From: Streptomyces sp. HSG2
Lineage (GTDB): Bacteria; Actinomycetota; Actinomycetes; Streptomycetales; Streptomycetaceae
Assembly: GCF_016598575.1 (NCBI RefSeq)
Contig: NZ_CP066801.1
Location: 1,298,501-1,362,500, forward strand
Direction of reading: 5' to 3'
DNA length: 64,000 bases
This document shows, in pieces, positions 38,727-47,452 of this stretch. The notes beneath the pieces are model-generated. The model was not told the origin of the DNA and ran no database searches. It saw nothing but the letters and a program-made list of their open reading frames with translations. Every line of letters starts with the position of its first letter. Within the stretch, counting starts at the first letter, position 1. The position numbers and the translations under genes were made by a program.

Positions 38727-40496
38727 ATGCGTCTGCGCGTTCCGCTGCCCCGCAGCCTGGCCGGTCAGCTGTTCGCCGTACAGGCGGTGCTGATCGCCGT
38801 GCTCGTCGCCGGCCACGCGCTGTTCGACCACCTCGACGATCTTCGGCAGGCCGAGGAGGCGGCGGGGCGTCAGGCCCGCGCCGTGGCCCTGGCACTGGCC
38901 CACTCCCCGTCCGTCCGGGCCGCGATCGACTCGGACGACCCCTCGGAGGCGTTGCAGCCCTACGCCCTGGCCGTCTCGGAGGACACCGACGTGGACTTCG
39001 TGACCATCATGTCCCCGGAGGGGATCCGCTGGACCCACCCGGATCCCGCGCAGATCGGTCGACGCTTCCGCGGCCACATCGGACCGGCCAGGAACGGCCG
39101 CACGTTCACCGAGACCTACGCCGGCACGCTCGGCCCCTCGGTCCGCGTGGTGACCCCGGTCGAGCACGGGGACCGGATCGTGGGTCTCGTCAGTGCCGGC
39201 ATCAGGGTCGAGGCGATCAGCGCACGCGTGCGGGAGCGCCTGGCGACGCTCGTGGTGGCGGCCGGGGCCACACTGCTGCTGGGCGCGGCCGGCACGTACC
39301 TCGTCAACGCCCGGTTGCGGCGACACACCCGAGGGATGGACGCCGGGGCGCTCGCTCGGATGCACGACTACCATCAAGCGGCGCTGCACGCCGTACGGGA
39401 GGGGCTGTTGATGCTCGACGGGCGGCACCGGGTGGCTCTGATCAACGACGGCGGCCGGGAACTGCTCGGCGTCCCGGCGGACCGGGACGTGATCGGCACA
39501 CCCGTCGCGGAGTTGGGTCTGACCGAGGGCATGGAGGAGGCGCTGTCCGCGTCGGAACCGAGGGTGGACGAGGTGCGACTGACGGCGCTGCGGGTTCTGG
39601 TGGTCAACACCTCGCCGATCGCGGGAGACCCGGTGCGCGGCACCGTGGTGACCCTGCGCGACGTGACGGAACTACGCTCCCTGATGGGCGAACTGGACTC
39701 CGAGCGGGGGCTCAGCGAGGCCCTGCGCGCGCAGGCACACGAAGCCGCCAACCGTCTGCACACGGTCGTCTCCCTGATCGAGCTGGGCCGGGCCGAGGAA
39801 GCGGCGGATTTCGCCACGGCGGAGCTGGAGCTGGCGCAGCACCTGACCGACCGGGTGGTCTCGTCGGTTTCGGAGCCGGTGTTGGCGGCGCTCCTGCTCG
39901 GCAAGACGGCCCAGGCCAACGAACGGGGCGTGGACCTGGCGCTGTCGACGGACAGCCGCCTGGACGACGGTGTCCTTCCACCGGGGCTTCCGGCACGCGA
40001 CCTCGTCACGATCCTCGGCAACCTCGTCGACAACGCGGTGGACGCCGCGAGCCACCACGCGTCGGCCGGCGTGCGGCCGACGGGCCGGGCGGCGGTGACG
40101 GTCACCGTCCACGCGACCGGCACTCGGCTGGTGCTCCGGGTGGTCGACACCGGCCCCGGTGTCGACCCGGCCGACGCCGACCTGGTCTTCGAACCGGGCT
40201 TCACCACCAAGCCGGCGGGGCTCGGCGGGCGCGGTCTGGGGCTCCCCCTGGCGCGCCAGGCGGTGCTTCGCCACGGCGGCTCCCTGACGGTGGCCCGGTC
40301 CCCCGAGGGCGGGGCGGCGTTCGAGGCACGGCTTCCGTTGTCCGGGCGCGGAGCCGGCCCGACTCCACCGTCCCCCGAGGGCACGAGGGTGCCGCGCGTA
40401 CCTCGCCCCGGCGACCGGTGGGGCCGGTCGGGCGGAACCGGCGGCGACGTGATACGGGAGGCCCCCCGGCGTCCGGGGGGCGGTGGGTGCCGGTGA
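38727..40496 (+). CDS. sensor histidine kinase (CitA/DcuS family)
   Basis: A 589-residue membrane kinase. First membrane helix about 15-32 (LFAVQAVLIAVLVAGHALF), extracytoplasmic PASC-type sensor about 33-175 with VDFVTIMSPEGIRWTHPDP and RRFRGHIGPARNGRTF, second helix about 178-198, cytoplasmic PAS about 215-320 (EGLLMLDGRHRVALINDGG), then phospho-acceptor H338 in QAHEAANRLHTVVSLIELG, N-box ILGNLVDNAVDAA, G1 VDTGPGVD and G2 GRGLGLPLARQ. The sensor module binds citrate, malate or fumarate in characterised relatives. It overlaps the regulator gene by 4 bp and is divergent from a dicarboxylate symporter. A Gly/Pro/Arg-rich tail of about 55 residues follows the kinase domain. Confidence 0.93.
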   Translation: MRLRVPLPRSLAGQLFAVQAVLIAVLVAGHALFDHLDDLRQAEEAAGRQARAVALALAHSPSVRAAIDSDDPSEALQPYALAVSEDTDVDFVTIMSPEGIRWTHPDPAQIGRRFRGHIGPARNGRTFTETYAGTLGPSVRVVTPVEHGDRIVGLVSAGIRVEAISARVRERLATLVVAAGATLLLGAAGTYLVNARLRRHTRGMDAGALARMHDYHQAALHAVREGLLMLDGRHRVALINDGGRELLGVPADRDVIGTPVAELGLTEGMEEALSASEPRVDEVRLTALRVLVVNTSPIAGDPVRGTVVTLRDVTELRSLMGELDSERGLSEALRAQAHEAANRLHTVVSLIELGRAEEAADFATAELELAQHLTDRVVSSVSEPVLAALLLGKTAQANERGVDLALSTDSRLDDGVLPPGLPARDLVTILGNLVDNAVDAASHHASAGVRPTGRAAVTVTVHATGTRLVLRVVDTGPGVDPADADLVFEPGFTTKPAGLGGRGLGLPLARQAVLRHGGSLTVARSPEGGAAFEARLPLSGRGAGPTPPSPEGTRVPRVPRPGDRWGRSGGTGGDVIREAPRRPGGGGCR

Positions 40497-41191
40497 CGGG
40501 GCGTCCGATCCGGGTCCTGGTGGTGGAGGACGACCCGGTGGCGGCCGACGCCCACCTCGCATACGTCGCGCGGGTGCCCGGGTTCGTCCCCTCGGGGGCC
40601 GCCCGCACCGGCGCGGAGGCCCGACGCCTGCTGGCGCGGACCACCGTCGACCTGCTCCTGCTCGACCTGCACCTGCCCGACGGGCACGGTCTGGGGCTGG
40701 CACGCGCCCTGCGAGCCGACGGCCACACGGCCGATGTCATCGCGGTGACGTCGGCGCGCGACCTGGCCGTGGTGCGGGAGAGTGTCTCGCTCGGTGTCGT
40801 GCAGTACGTGCTGAAGCCCTTCACGTTCGCCGTGCTGCGAGACCGGCTGGAGCGGTACGCGGAGTTCCGTGAGGCCGCCGGGGAGGCCAGCGGGCAGGCG
40901 GAGGTCGACCGGGCGCTCGCGGCCCTGCGCGCGCCCGGGCCGGCGGCGCTGCCGAAGGGCCTGAGCCCACCGACACTGGAACGGGTGGCGGGTGTGCTGC
41001 GCGACGCGCCGGAGGGTGTCTCGGCCGCGGGGGTCGCCGGGGTCGCGGGCCTGTCCCGGATCACCGCCCGCCGCTATCTGGAACACCTGGTGGAAGCGGG
41101 CAGGGCGGCCCGTGCTCCTCGGTACGGGCACGTCGGTCGGCCGGAACTGCTCTACCGTTGGCTCGCGCCGCGCCCCGTACGCGACGGCTAG
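40493..41191 (+). CDS. response regulator (CitB/DcuR type)
   Basis: A 232-residue transcription regulator. The receiver domain (about 5-120) has acidic pocket VVEDD, phospho-acceptor D58 in LLLLDLHLPDGHG, Thr/Ser in AVTSARD and K108 in YVLKPF. The C-terminal half carries a helix-turn-helix of the DcuR/CitB kind (GVSAAGVAGVAGLSRITARR, about 180-199) followed by a wing with RAARAPRYG and LLYRW. GTG 40493 overlaps the kinase stop codon (GTGA), which fixes the start. It probably activates the divergent dicarboxylate symporter. Confidence 0.93.
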   Translation: MTGRPIRVLVVEDDPVAADAHLAYVARVPGFVPSGAARTGAEARRLLARTTVDLLLLDLHLPDGHGLGLARALRADGHTADVIAVTSARDLAVVRESVSLGVVQYVLKPFTFAVLRDRLERYAEFREAAGEASGQAEVDRALAALRAPGPAALPKGLSPPTLERVAGVLRDAPEGVSAAGVAGVAGLSRITARRYLEHLVEAGRAARAPRYGHVGRPELLYRWLAPRPVRDG

Positions 41192-41233
41192 GGGCGCGGC
41201 GGAGCCGGGGGCCGGCGGGCGTCGGCGGGTGGT

Positions 41234-42259
41234 TCAGAAGACCGACTCGGCCTCCTCCATGCGGTCCTGGGGCACGGTCTTCAGCTCGGTCGTCGCCTCC
41301 GCCAACGGCACGGTGACGATCTCCGTGCCCCGCAGAGCGGTCATCATCCCGAACTCTCCCCGGTGCGCCGCCTCCACCGCGTGCCAGCCGAAGCGGGTGG
41401 CCAGCACCCGGTCGTAGGCCGTGGGGACCCCGCCCCGCTGCACATGGCCGAGAATGACCGGCTTGGCCTCCTTGCCCAGGCGCCGCTCCAGCTCGTAGGC
41501 GAGGGCGGTGCCGATGCCCTGGAACCGCTCGTGGCCGTACTGGTCGATCTCGCCCTTGCCGTAGTCCATGGAGCCCTCGGCCGGGTGGGCCCCCTCGGCG
41601 ACGCAGACGACGGCGAAACGCTTGCCGCGCGCGAAGCGCGCCTCGACCATCTTGGCCAGGCCCGCGGCGTCGAACCGACGCTCGGGCAGGCAGATTCCGT
41701 GCGCGCCGGCGGCCATCCCGGACTCCAGGGCGATCCAACCGGCGTGCCGGCCCATGACCTCCACGACCATCACCCGCTGGTGGGACTCCGCGGTAGTCTT
41801 CAGCCGGTCCATGGCCTCGGTGGCGACGCCCACGGCGGTGTCGAAGCCGAAGGTGCGGTCGGTCGAGGAGATGTCGTTGTCGATGGTCTTCGGCACGCCG
41901 ACCACGGGCAGCCCGGCGTCTCCCAGCATGCGGGCGGCGGTGAGCGTGCCCTCTCCGCCGATCGGGATCAGGGCGTCGATGCCGAAGTCTCGGATCATGT
42001 CGGAGGCGTTCTCGGCGGCCTCGCGCAGGCGGTCGCGTTCCAGGCGGGAGGATCCGAGGATGGTGCCGCCGAGAGCGAGGATGCCGCTCACCGCGTTCAG
42101 GTCGAGGGTGCGGTAGCGGCCTTCGAGCAGGCCGGCGTAGCCGTCCTCGAAGCCGATGACCTCGTCGCCGTAGTGGTCGACCGCGCGGTGCACGACCGAC
42201 CGGATCACGGCGTTCAGGCCGGGGCAGTCGCCTCCCGCGGTGAGGACTCCGATACGCAT
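41234..42259 (-). CDS. pfkA: 6-phosphofructokinase (ATP-dependent, actinobacterial type)
   Basis: A 341-residue glycolytic enzyme forming fructose-1,6-bisphosphate. Motifs: TAGGDCPGLNAVIR (7-20), PIGGEGTLTAARML (99-112), VPKTIDNDI (122-130), MGRHAGW near 169 and PVILGHVQRGG near 282. Residue 104 is Gly, as in ATP-dependent enzymes, while residue 124 is Lys, which PPi-dependent ones also have; this Gly104/Lys124 mix is known from actinobacterial ATP-PFKs. ATG 42259 follows AGGAGA. It is divergent from pta-ackA-pyk, so early and late glycolysis and acetate formation are grouped here. Streptomyces usually has more than one pfkA. Confidence 0.95.
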   Translation of the reverse strand: MRIGVLTAGGDCPGLNAVIRSVVHRAVDHYGDEVIGFEDGYAGLLEGRYRTLDLNAVSGILALGGTILGSSRLERDRLREAAENASDMIRDFGIDALIPIGGEGTLTAARMLGDAGLPVVGVPKTIDNDISSTDRTFGFDTAVGVATEAMDRLKTTAESHQRVMVVEVMGRHAGWIALESGMAAGAHGICLPERRFDAAGLAKMVEARFARGKRFAVVCVAEGAHPAEGSMDYGKGEIDQYGHERFQGIGTALAYELERRLGKEAKPVILGHVQRGGVPTAYDRVLATRFGWHAVEAAHRGEFGMMTALRGTEIVTVPLAEATTELKTVPQDRMEEAESVF

Positions 42260-42463
42260 CGTGCTGCTTCTCCTGGTCGCTGTCGAGGCCGGTGGGCCAG
42301 CGCCGATTCTTCCATGCCCCACCCGGGGTCGCCGACGGGGCGGCCACGGACTCGGCCTCACCCGGGGGTACCGTCGAGGGGCTCCCTCACCTCGGAGGGT
42401 GATGGCGATGGCGGCGGGGTCCGCGACGACCCGAGGGGCGCGGACGAGGAACGGAGAGCACGG

Positions 42464-44596
42464 GTGACGCGCAGCGTGTACCTGACCGGGGTCGATCGCG
42501 GCGACGGTCGTCAGATCGTCGAACTGGGGGTGATGGAACTCCTCACCCGGCAGGTCGACCGGGTCGGCGTCTTCCGGCCTCTGGTCCACGACCGTCCTGA
42601 TCGCATGTTCGAACTGCTGCGGGCCCGCTACCGGCTCGCGCAGGACCCGGCCACGGTGTATGGGATGGACTACCCGGAGGCGTCCGCGCTCCAGGCCGAG
42701 CGAGGCACCGACGCCCTGGTGTCGGCCCTCGTCGACCGCTTCCTCGCGGTGAGCCGCGCCTACGACGTCGTCCTGGTGCTCGGCACCGACTACGCGGCGA
42801 CCCAGCTGCCGGACGAGTTGGCGCTCAACGCACGGCTGGCGAACGAGTTCGGGGCGTCCGTCCTGGCCGTGGTCGGCGGGCGTGGGCGGGAGGCCGACGT
42901 GGTGCGGGCGGACATCCGCAACGCCCACCGCGCCTACGAGGGCCTGGGCTGCGACGTCCTGGCCCTGGTCGCGAACCGGGTGACGCCGTCGTCCCGGGAC
43001 GAGATCGCCGAGCGACTGGCCGACCTCCCGGTGCCCTGCTGGGTGCTGCCCGACGAACTCGCGCTGTCGGCGCCGACGGTCTCCCAGGTCGCGCGGGCGC
43101 TGGGCGCCCGGGTGGTGCTGGGCGACGACTCCGGGCTGGCCAGGGACGCCCTGGACTTCGTCTTCGGTGGCGCCACTCTGCCGAACTTCCTGGCCGCCCT
43201 GACCCCCGGAACGATGGTCGTGACCCCCGGTGACCGGGCCGACCTCGTCATCGCGGCCTTGGCCGCGCACAGCGCGGGCACCCCGCCGATAGCGGGCGTG
43301 CTGCTCACGCTCGACGAGGTCCCGGGCGAGGCGGTGCTCGCCCTCGCCAGGCGGCTCGCGCCGGGCACACCCGTGCTGTCGGTGCCGGGCAACAGCTTCC
43401 ACACCGCGGAGCGACTGTCCTGCCTGGAGGGCCGGCTGAGCGCGACCACTCCTCGCAAGGCCGAGACGGCGCTCGGCGTGTTCGAACGCCACGTGGACAC
43501 GGTCGACCTCAGCCGCCGGGTCTCCACGCCCTCTGGGGATCGGGTCACTCCGATGATGTTCGAGCACATGTTGCTGGAGCGGGCCCGCGCCGACCGGCGT
43601 CGGGTGGTGTTGCCGGAGGGAACCGAGGAACGCGTGCTGCGCGCCGCCGAGGTGCTGACGCGCCGGGGGGTCTGCGACCTGACGCTGCTGGGACCCGTCG
43701 ACACCATCCGCAAGAAGGCGGCGGATCTGGGCGTCGACCTCGGCGACAGTCTGATCGTGGACCCGGCCGGATCGGACCTGCGGGAGGGTTTCGCCGAGCG
43801 GTACGCCGCGCTGCGCGCGCACAAGGGCGTCGGACTGGAGTTGGCCCACGACGTGGTGTCCGACGTGAACTACTTCGGGACGCTGATGGTGGAGCGGGGA
43901 CTGGCCGACGGTATGGTCTCCGGTTCCGCCCACTCCACCGCCGCGACCATCCGCCCCGCCTTCGAGATCATCAAGTCCGAGGGAGCCGTCCGGGCCGTGG
44001 TGTCGCAGGAGGGCCGGCAGGCGGGGGGGACGGCTTCCGTCGTCTCCTCGGTCTTCTTCATGTGCCTCGCCGACCGGGTCCTGGTCTACGGGGACTGCGC
44101 GGTCAATCCCGACCCGGACGCCGGGCAACTCGCCGACATCGCCGTCCAGTCGGCGGCGACGGCCGCCCGGTTCGGGGTGGAGCCGCGGATCGCGATGCTG
44201 TCGTACTCGACGGGCACCTCCGGCACCGGCGCCGACGTGGACAAGGTGCGCGCGGCCACCGAGCTCGTCCGCGCGCGCCGGCCAGACCTGCGGGTCGAGG
44301 GACCCATCCAGTACGACGCCGCCGTGGAGCCCTCGGTGGCGGCGACCAAGCTCCCCGGGTCCGACGTGGCGGGCCAGGCCACCGTGTTGATCTTCCCGGA
44401 CCTCAATACCGGGAACAACACCTACAAGGCGGTGCAGCGCTCGGCGGGGGCGGTCGCCGTCGGGCCCGTCCTCCAGGGCCTGCGCAAACCGGTGAACGAC
44501 CTCTCCCGGGGCGCGCTCGTCCAGGACATCGTCAACACGGTCGCCATCACGGCGATCCAGGCCCAGGCCGCGGGCCGGAAGGCGGACCGATCGTGA
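42464..44596 (+). CDS. pta: phosphate acetyltransferase
   Basis: A 710-residue long-form Pta that interconverts acetyl-CoA and acetyl phosphate. Three parts: an N-terminal BioD-like NTPase-fold domain (about 1-215), a DRTGG domain (about 220-335, LVANRVTPSSRDEI just before it) and the catalytic PTA domain (about 375-700: VVLPEGTEERVLRAAE, MVSGSAHSTAATIRPAFEIIK, LSYSTGTSGTG, FPDLNTGNNTYKAVQR). In the N-terminal domain the usual P-loop is degenerate (TGVDRGDGRQIVELG; no GK[ST]). GTG 42464 has GGAGAG at 6 nt. The gene overlaps ackA by 4 bp. Confidence 0.96.
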   Translation: MTRSVYLTGVDRGDGRQIVELGVMELLTRQVDRVGVFRPLVHDRPDRMFELLRARYRLAQDPATVYGMDYPEASALQAERGTDALVSALVDRFLAVSRAYDVVLVLGTDYAATQLPDELALNARLANEFGASVLAVVGGRGREADVVRADIRNAHRAYEGLGCDVLALVANRVTPSSRDEIAERLADLPVPCWVLPDELALSAPTVSQVARALGARVVLGDDSGLARDALDFVFGGATLPNFLAALTPGTMVVTPGDRADLVIAALAAHSAGTPPIAGVLLTLDEVPGEAVLALARRLAPGTPVLSVPGNSFHTAERLSCLEGRLSATTPRKAETALGVFERHVDTVDLSRRVSTPSGDRVTPMMFEHMLLERARADRRRVVLPEGTEERVLRAAEVLTRRGVCDLTLLGPVDTIRKKAADLGVDLGDSLIVDPAGSDLREGFAERYAALRAHKGVGLELAHDVVSDVNYFGTLMVERGLADGMVSGSAHSTAATIRPAFEIIKSEGAVRAVVSQEGRQAGGTASVVSSVFFMCLADRVLVYGDCAVNPDPDAGQLADIAVQSAATAARFGVEPRIAMLSYSTGTSGTGADVDKVRAATELVRARRPDLRVEGPIQYDAAVEPSVAATKLPGSDVAGQATVLIFPDLNTGNNTYKAVQRSAGAVAVGPVLQGLRKPVNDLSRGALVQDIVNTVAITAIQAQAAGRKADRS

Positions 44597-45810
44597 CCCA
44601 CGTCCTCGTCCTCAACTGCGGTTCCTCCTCGCTGAAGTACCGGCTCCTCGACATGGGCGGGGAAACGCGACTGGCTTCCGGACTCGTCGAGCGGATCGGA
44701 GAGGGGCGGGGTCGGCTGCGGCACACCCCGGTGGACGGGGGGACCCGGGAGTGGTCGGGGGACGTCCCCGACCATCGGGCAGCGCTCGACGCGGTCGCGG
44801 CGGAACTGACCCGGGACGGGTGGGGCCCGGACTCTCCCGACCTGGCCGCGGTGGGCCACCGCGTGGTCCACGGGGGGCGACGCTTCACGGGGCCGACCCG
44901 GGTCGACGACGTCGTGCTCGCCGAGATCGAGCGCCTGGCCCCCTTGGCACCACTCCACAACCCCGCCAACCTCACCGGGATCCGGACCGCCCGCGCCCTC
45001 CGCCCGGATCTGCCACAGGTCGCCGTCTTCGACACCGCCTTCCACGCGACCATGCCGGAGTCGGCCGCGCGGTACGCCATCGACACGGAGACCGCCGACG
45101 CCCACCGGGTGCGGCGCTACGGCTTCCACGGCACCTCGCACGCCTACGTCTCCCGGACGGCCGCGAGGCTGGTGGGCAAGGCGCCGGAGGAGACGAACGT
45201 GATCGTGCTGCATCTGGGCAACGGCGCGTCCGCCTCGGCCGTGCGCGCCGGACGCTGCGTGGACACCTCCATGGGGATGACTCCCCTGGAGGGACTGGTC
45301 ATGGGCACGCGTTCGGGCGACGTCGACCCGGCCGTCGTGTTCCACCTGACCCGGGTCGGCGGGATGTCCGTGGCCGAGGTGGACACCCTCCTGAATCGGC
45401 GAAGCGGGCTGCTGGGACTCTGCGGGGACAACGACATGCGGGAGGTTCTGAGGAGAGTCGACGCCGGCGACGAACGGGCCCGACTGGCCTTCGACATCTA
45501 CGTTCACCGGCTGCGGAAGTACATCGGCGCCTACGCCGCCGTCCTCGGCCGCGTCGACGTCGTGGCGTTCACCGCGGGCGTGGGGGAGAACGCGGCCCCG
45601 GTGCGCGAGGCCGCCGTCGCGGGTCTGGAGGGGTGGGGACTGGCCGTGGACGCCGACCTCAACGCCGCCCCGGGGGACCGTCCGCGGCTGATCTCGCCGG
45701 CGGGTGCGGGGGTGGCGGTGGCCGTGGTGCCGACCGAAGAGGAATGGGAGATCGCGGCCCAGACCTACGCCCTGGTAATAGGCGACAAAGGGCCGGGAAA
45801 TCTCACCTGA
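44593..45810 (+). CDS. ackA: acetate kinase
   Basis: A 405-residue kinase converting acetyl phosphate and ADP to acetate and ATP. Motifs: VLVLNCGSSSLKYRLLD (4-20), AVGHRVVHGG near 88 (substrate Arg), LAPLHNPANLTGI, VFDTAFHATMP, YGFHGTSHAYVS near 176 (catalytic His), VLHLGNGASASAV, MGMTPLEGLVMGTRSGDVDP, and VAFTAGVGENAAPVRE near 320. GTG 44593 overlaps the pta stop (GTGA), which fixes the start. It acts together with Pta in overflow metabolism or in acetate uptake. Confidence 0.97.
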   Translation: MTHVLVLNCGSSSLKYRLLDMGGETRLASGLVERIGEGRGRLRHTPVDGGTREWSGDVPDHRAALDAVAAELTRDGWGPDSPDLAAVGHRVVHGGRRFTGPTRVDDVVLAEIERLAPLAPLHNPANLTGIRTARALRPDLPQVAVFDTAFHATMPESAARYAIDTETADAHRVRRYGFHGTSHAYVSRTAARLVGKAPEETNVIVLHLGNGASASAVRAGRCVDTSMGMTPLEGLVMGTRSGDVDPAVVFHLTRVGGMSVAEVDTLLNRRSGLLGLCGDNDMREVLRRVDAGDERARLAFDIYVHRLRKYIGAYAAVLGRVDVVAFTAGVGENAAPVREAAVAGLEGWGLAVDADLNAAPGDRPRLISPAGAGVAVAVVPTEEEWEIAAQTYALVIGDKGPGNLT

Positions 45811-45843
45811 GCAGCCTCCCGCACCTTTGTTTTTCCCGCCGGC

Positions 45844-45877
45844 CGGAATATTCCGCGACGAAACTTGCCGATAGGAT
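45844..45877 (+). promoter_or_regulatory. pyk promoter candidate with 12-bp palindrome
   Basis: CGGAATATTCCG at 45844-45855 is a perfect 12-bp palindrome, AT-rich at its centre. TAGGAT at 45872-45877 is a good -10 hexamer 6 nt before the pyk ATG. The palindrome overlaps the place of the -35 box, as an operator would. pyk has no ribosome site, so a nearly leaderless transcript from this promoter is possible. Confidence 0.5.
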
Positions 45878-45883
45878 CGCACC

Positions 45884-47314
45884 ATGCGCCGTTCGAAAAT
45901 CGTCTGTACTCTCGGCCCCGCGGTCGACTCCCATGATCAACTGGTCGCGCTGATCGATTCCGGCATGAACGTGGCCCGTTTCAACTTCAGCCACGGCACC
46001 CACGCCGAGCACCAGGGCCGCTACGACCGGGTCCGCGCCGCCGCCAAGGAGAGCGGACAGGCCATCGGCGTGCTCGCCGACCTCCAGGGGCCCAAGATTC
46101 GGCTCGGCACCTTCGCCGAGGGCCCCGTCGAGTTGGTCCGGGGCGACGAGTTCACCATCACCACCGAAGACGTTCCCGGCGACCGGACGAGCTGCGGCAC
46201 CACGTACAAGGGGCTCCCCGGCGATGTCGCCAAGGGCGACCAGGTGCTGATCAACGACGGGAACGTCGAGCTCAAGGTCACCTCCGTCGAGGGCCCCCGG
46301 GTGCGGACGATCGTCATCGAGGGAGGCGTGGTCTCCGACCACAAGGGCATCAACCTCCCCGGCGCCGCCGTCAACGTCCCCGCGCTGTCCGAGAAGGACG
46401 TCGACGACCTCCGCTTCGCGCTTCGCATGGGCTGCGACATGGTCGCGCTGTCCTTCGTGCGGGACGCCACGGACGTCGGCGACGTGCACCGCGTCATGGA
46501 CGAGGAGGGGCGTCGGGTCCCGGTCATCGCCAAGGTGGAGAAGCCCCAGGCGGTCGAGAACATGACCGACGTCGTGATGGCGTTCGACGGGGTCATGGTG
46601 GCGCGGGGCGATCTGGCGGTCGAGTACCCGCTGGAGAAGGTCCCGATGGTGCAGAAGCGCCTCATCGAACTGTGCCGCAGGAACGCGAAACCGGTGATCG
46701 TGGCGACCCAGATGATGGAATCCATGATCACCAATTCGCGACCGACCCGCGCGGAGGCCTCCGACGTGGCCAACGCGATCCTGGACGGCGCGGACGCGGT
46801 CATGCTGTCTGCCGAATCGAGTGTCGGCGCCTACCCGATCGAGACCGTCAAGACGATGTCGAAGATCGTGCAGGCGGCCGAGCAGGAACTCCTGTCGAAG
46901 GGCCTGCAACCTCTGGTCCCGGGCAAGAAGCCCCGCACGCAGGGCGGTTCGGTCGCCCGAGCCGCCGCCGAGATCGCCGACTTCCTCGGCGGCAAGGGTC
47001 TGGTGGCCTTCACCCAGTCCGGCGACACCGCCCGGCGGCTGTCCCGCTACCGCGCGGCCCAGCCGATCCTCGCCTTCACCACGGACGAGTCCACGCGCAA
47101 CCAGCTGGCGCTCAGCTGGGGGGTGGAGCCGCACGTGGTGCCGTTCGTGAACAGCACGGACGAGATGGTAGCGCTGGTCGACCAGGAGATGGTGCGGCTG
47201 AACCGGTTCAACGACGGCGACATCGTCATCATCACCGCCGGCTCGCCCCCCGGCGTACCCGGCACCACCAACATGGTCCGGGTCCACCACCTGGGCAGCG
47301 GCGATCGCGACTGA
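45884..47314 (+). CDS. pyk: pyruvate kinase
   Basis: A 476-residue glycolytic enzyme making pyruvate and ATP from phosphoenolpyruvate. Motifs: RRSKIVCTLGPAVDS (2-16), ARFNFSHGTHAEH (31-43), ADLQGPKIRLG near 65, catalytic Lys in IAKVEKPQAVENM near 218, MVARGDLAVEYPLEKVP near 240, ATQMMESMITNSRPTRAE near 280 and ADAVMLSAESSVGAYP near 305 (usually SAET here). The C-terminal domain ends in the TTNMVRVHHLG strand. ATG 45884 lacks a ribosome site. It lies 73 bp after ackA, on the same strand, and probably has its own promoter. Confidence 0.97.
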   Translation: MRRSKIVCTLGPAVDSHDQLVALIDSGMNVARFNFSHGTHAEHQGRYDRVRAAAKESGQAIGVLADLQGPKIRLGTFAEGPVELVRGDEFTITTEDVPGDRTSCGTTYKGLPGDVAKGDQVLINDGNVELKVTSVEGPRVRTIVIEGGVVSDHKGINLPGAAVNVPALSEKDVDDLRFALRMGCDMVALSFVRDATDVGDVHRVMDEEGRRVPVIAKVEKPQAVENMTDVVMAFDGVMVARGDLAVEYPLEKVPMVQKRLIELCRRNAKPVIVATQMMESMITNSRPTRAEASDVANAILDGADAVMLSAESSVGAYPIETVKTMSKIVQAAEQELLSKGLQPLVPGKKPRTQGGSVARAAAEIADFLGGKGLVAFTQSGDTARRLSRYRAAQPILAFTTDESTRNQLALSWGVEPHVVPFVNSTDEMVALVDQEMVRLNRFNDGDIVIITAGSPPGVPGTTNMVRVHHLGSGDRD

Positions 47315-47326
47315 CGGCGCACGGGT

Positions 47327-47362
47327 GCGCCGCCCCGGGCCTCGGGCCCGAAGGGGCGGCGC
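47327..47362. terminator. hairpin between convergent pyk and DUF6114 genes
   Basis: GCGCCGCCCC (47327-47336) pairs with GGGGCGGCGC (47353-47362), and GGGCC (47337-47341) pairs inside with GGCCC (47345-47349). It starts 13 nt after the pyk stop codon. Confidence 0.65.
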
Positions 47363-47452
47363 CGGTCGGTCGTGGCGCACCGCCGCCTGCCGGGAACGCG
47401 CGGGTTCCGACCGGGCCTTCGGGGCCGCCCCGAGGCGTCGCGGGCCGCTCCG

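Noticed and set aside
42260..44128. Large minus-strand frame that would extend pfkA to 964 codons
   Set aside because: It is antisense to pta; the normal PfkA starts at 42259 with a good ribosome site and the exact family N-terminus.
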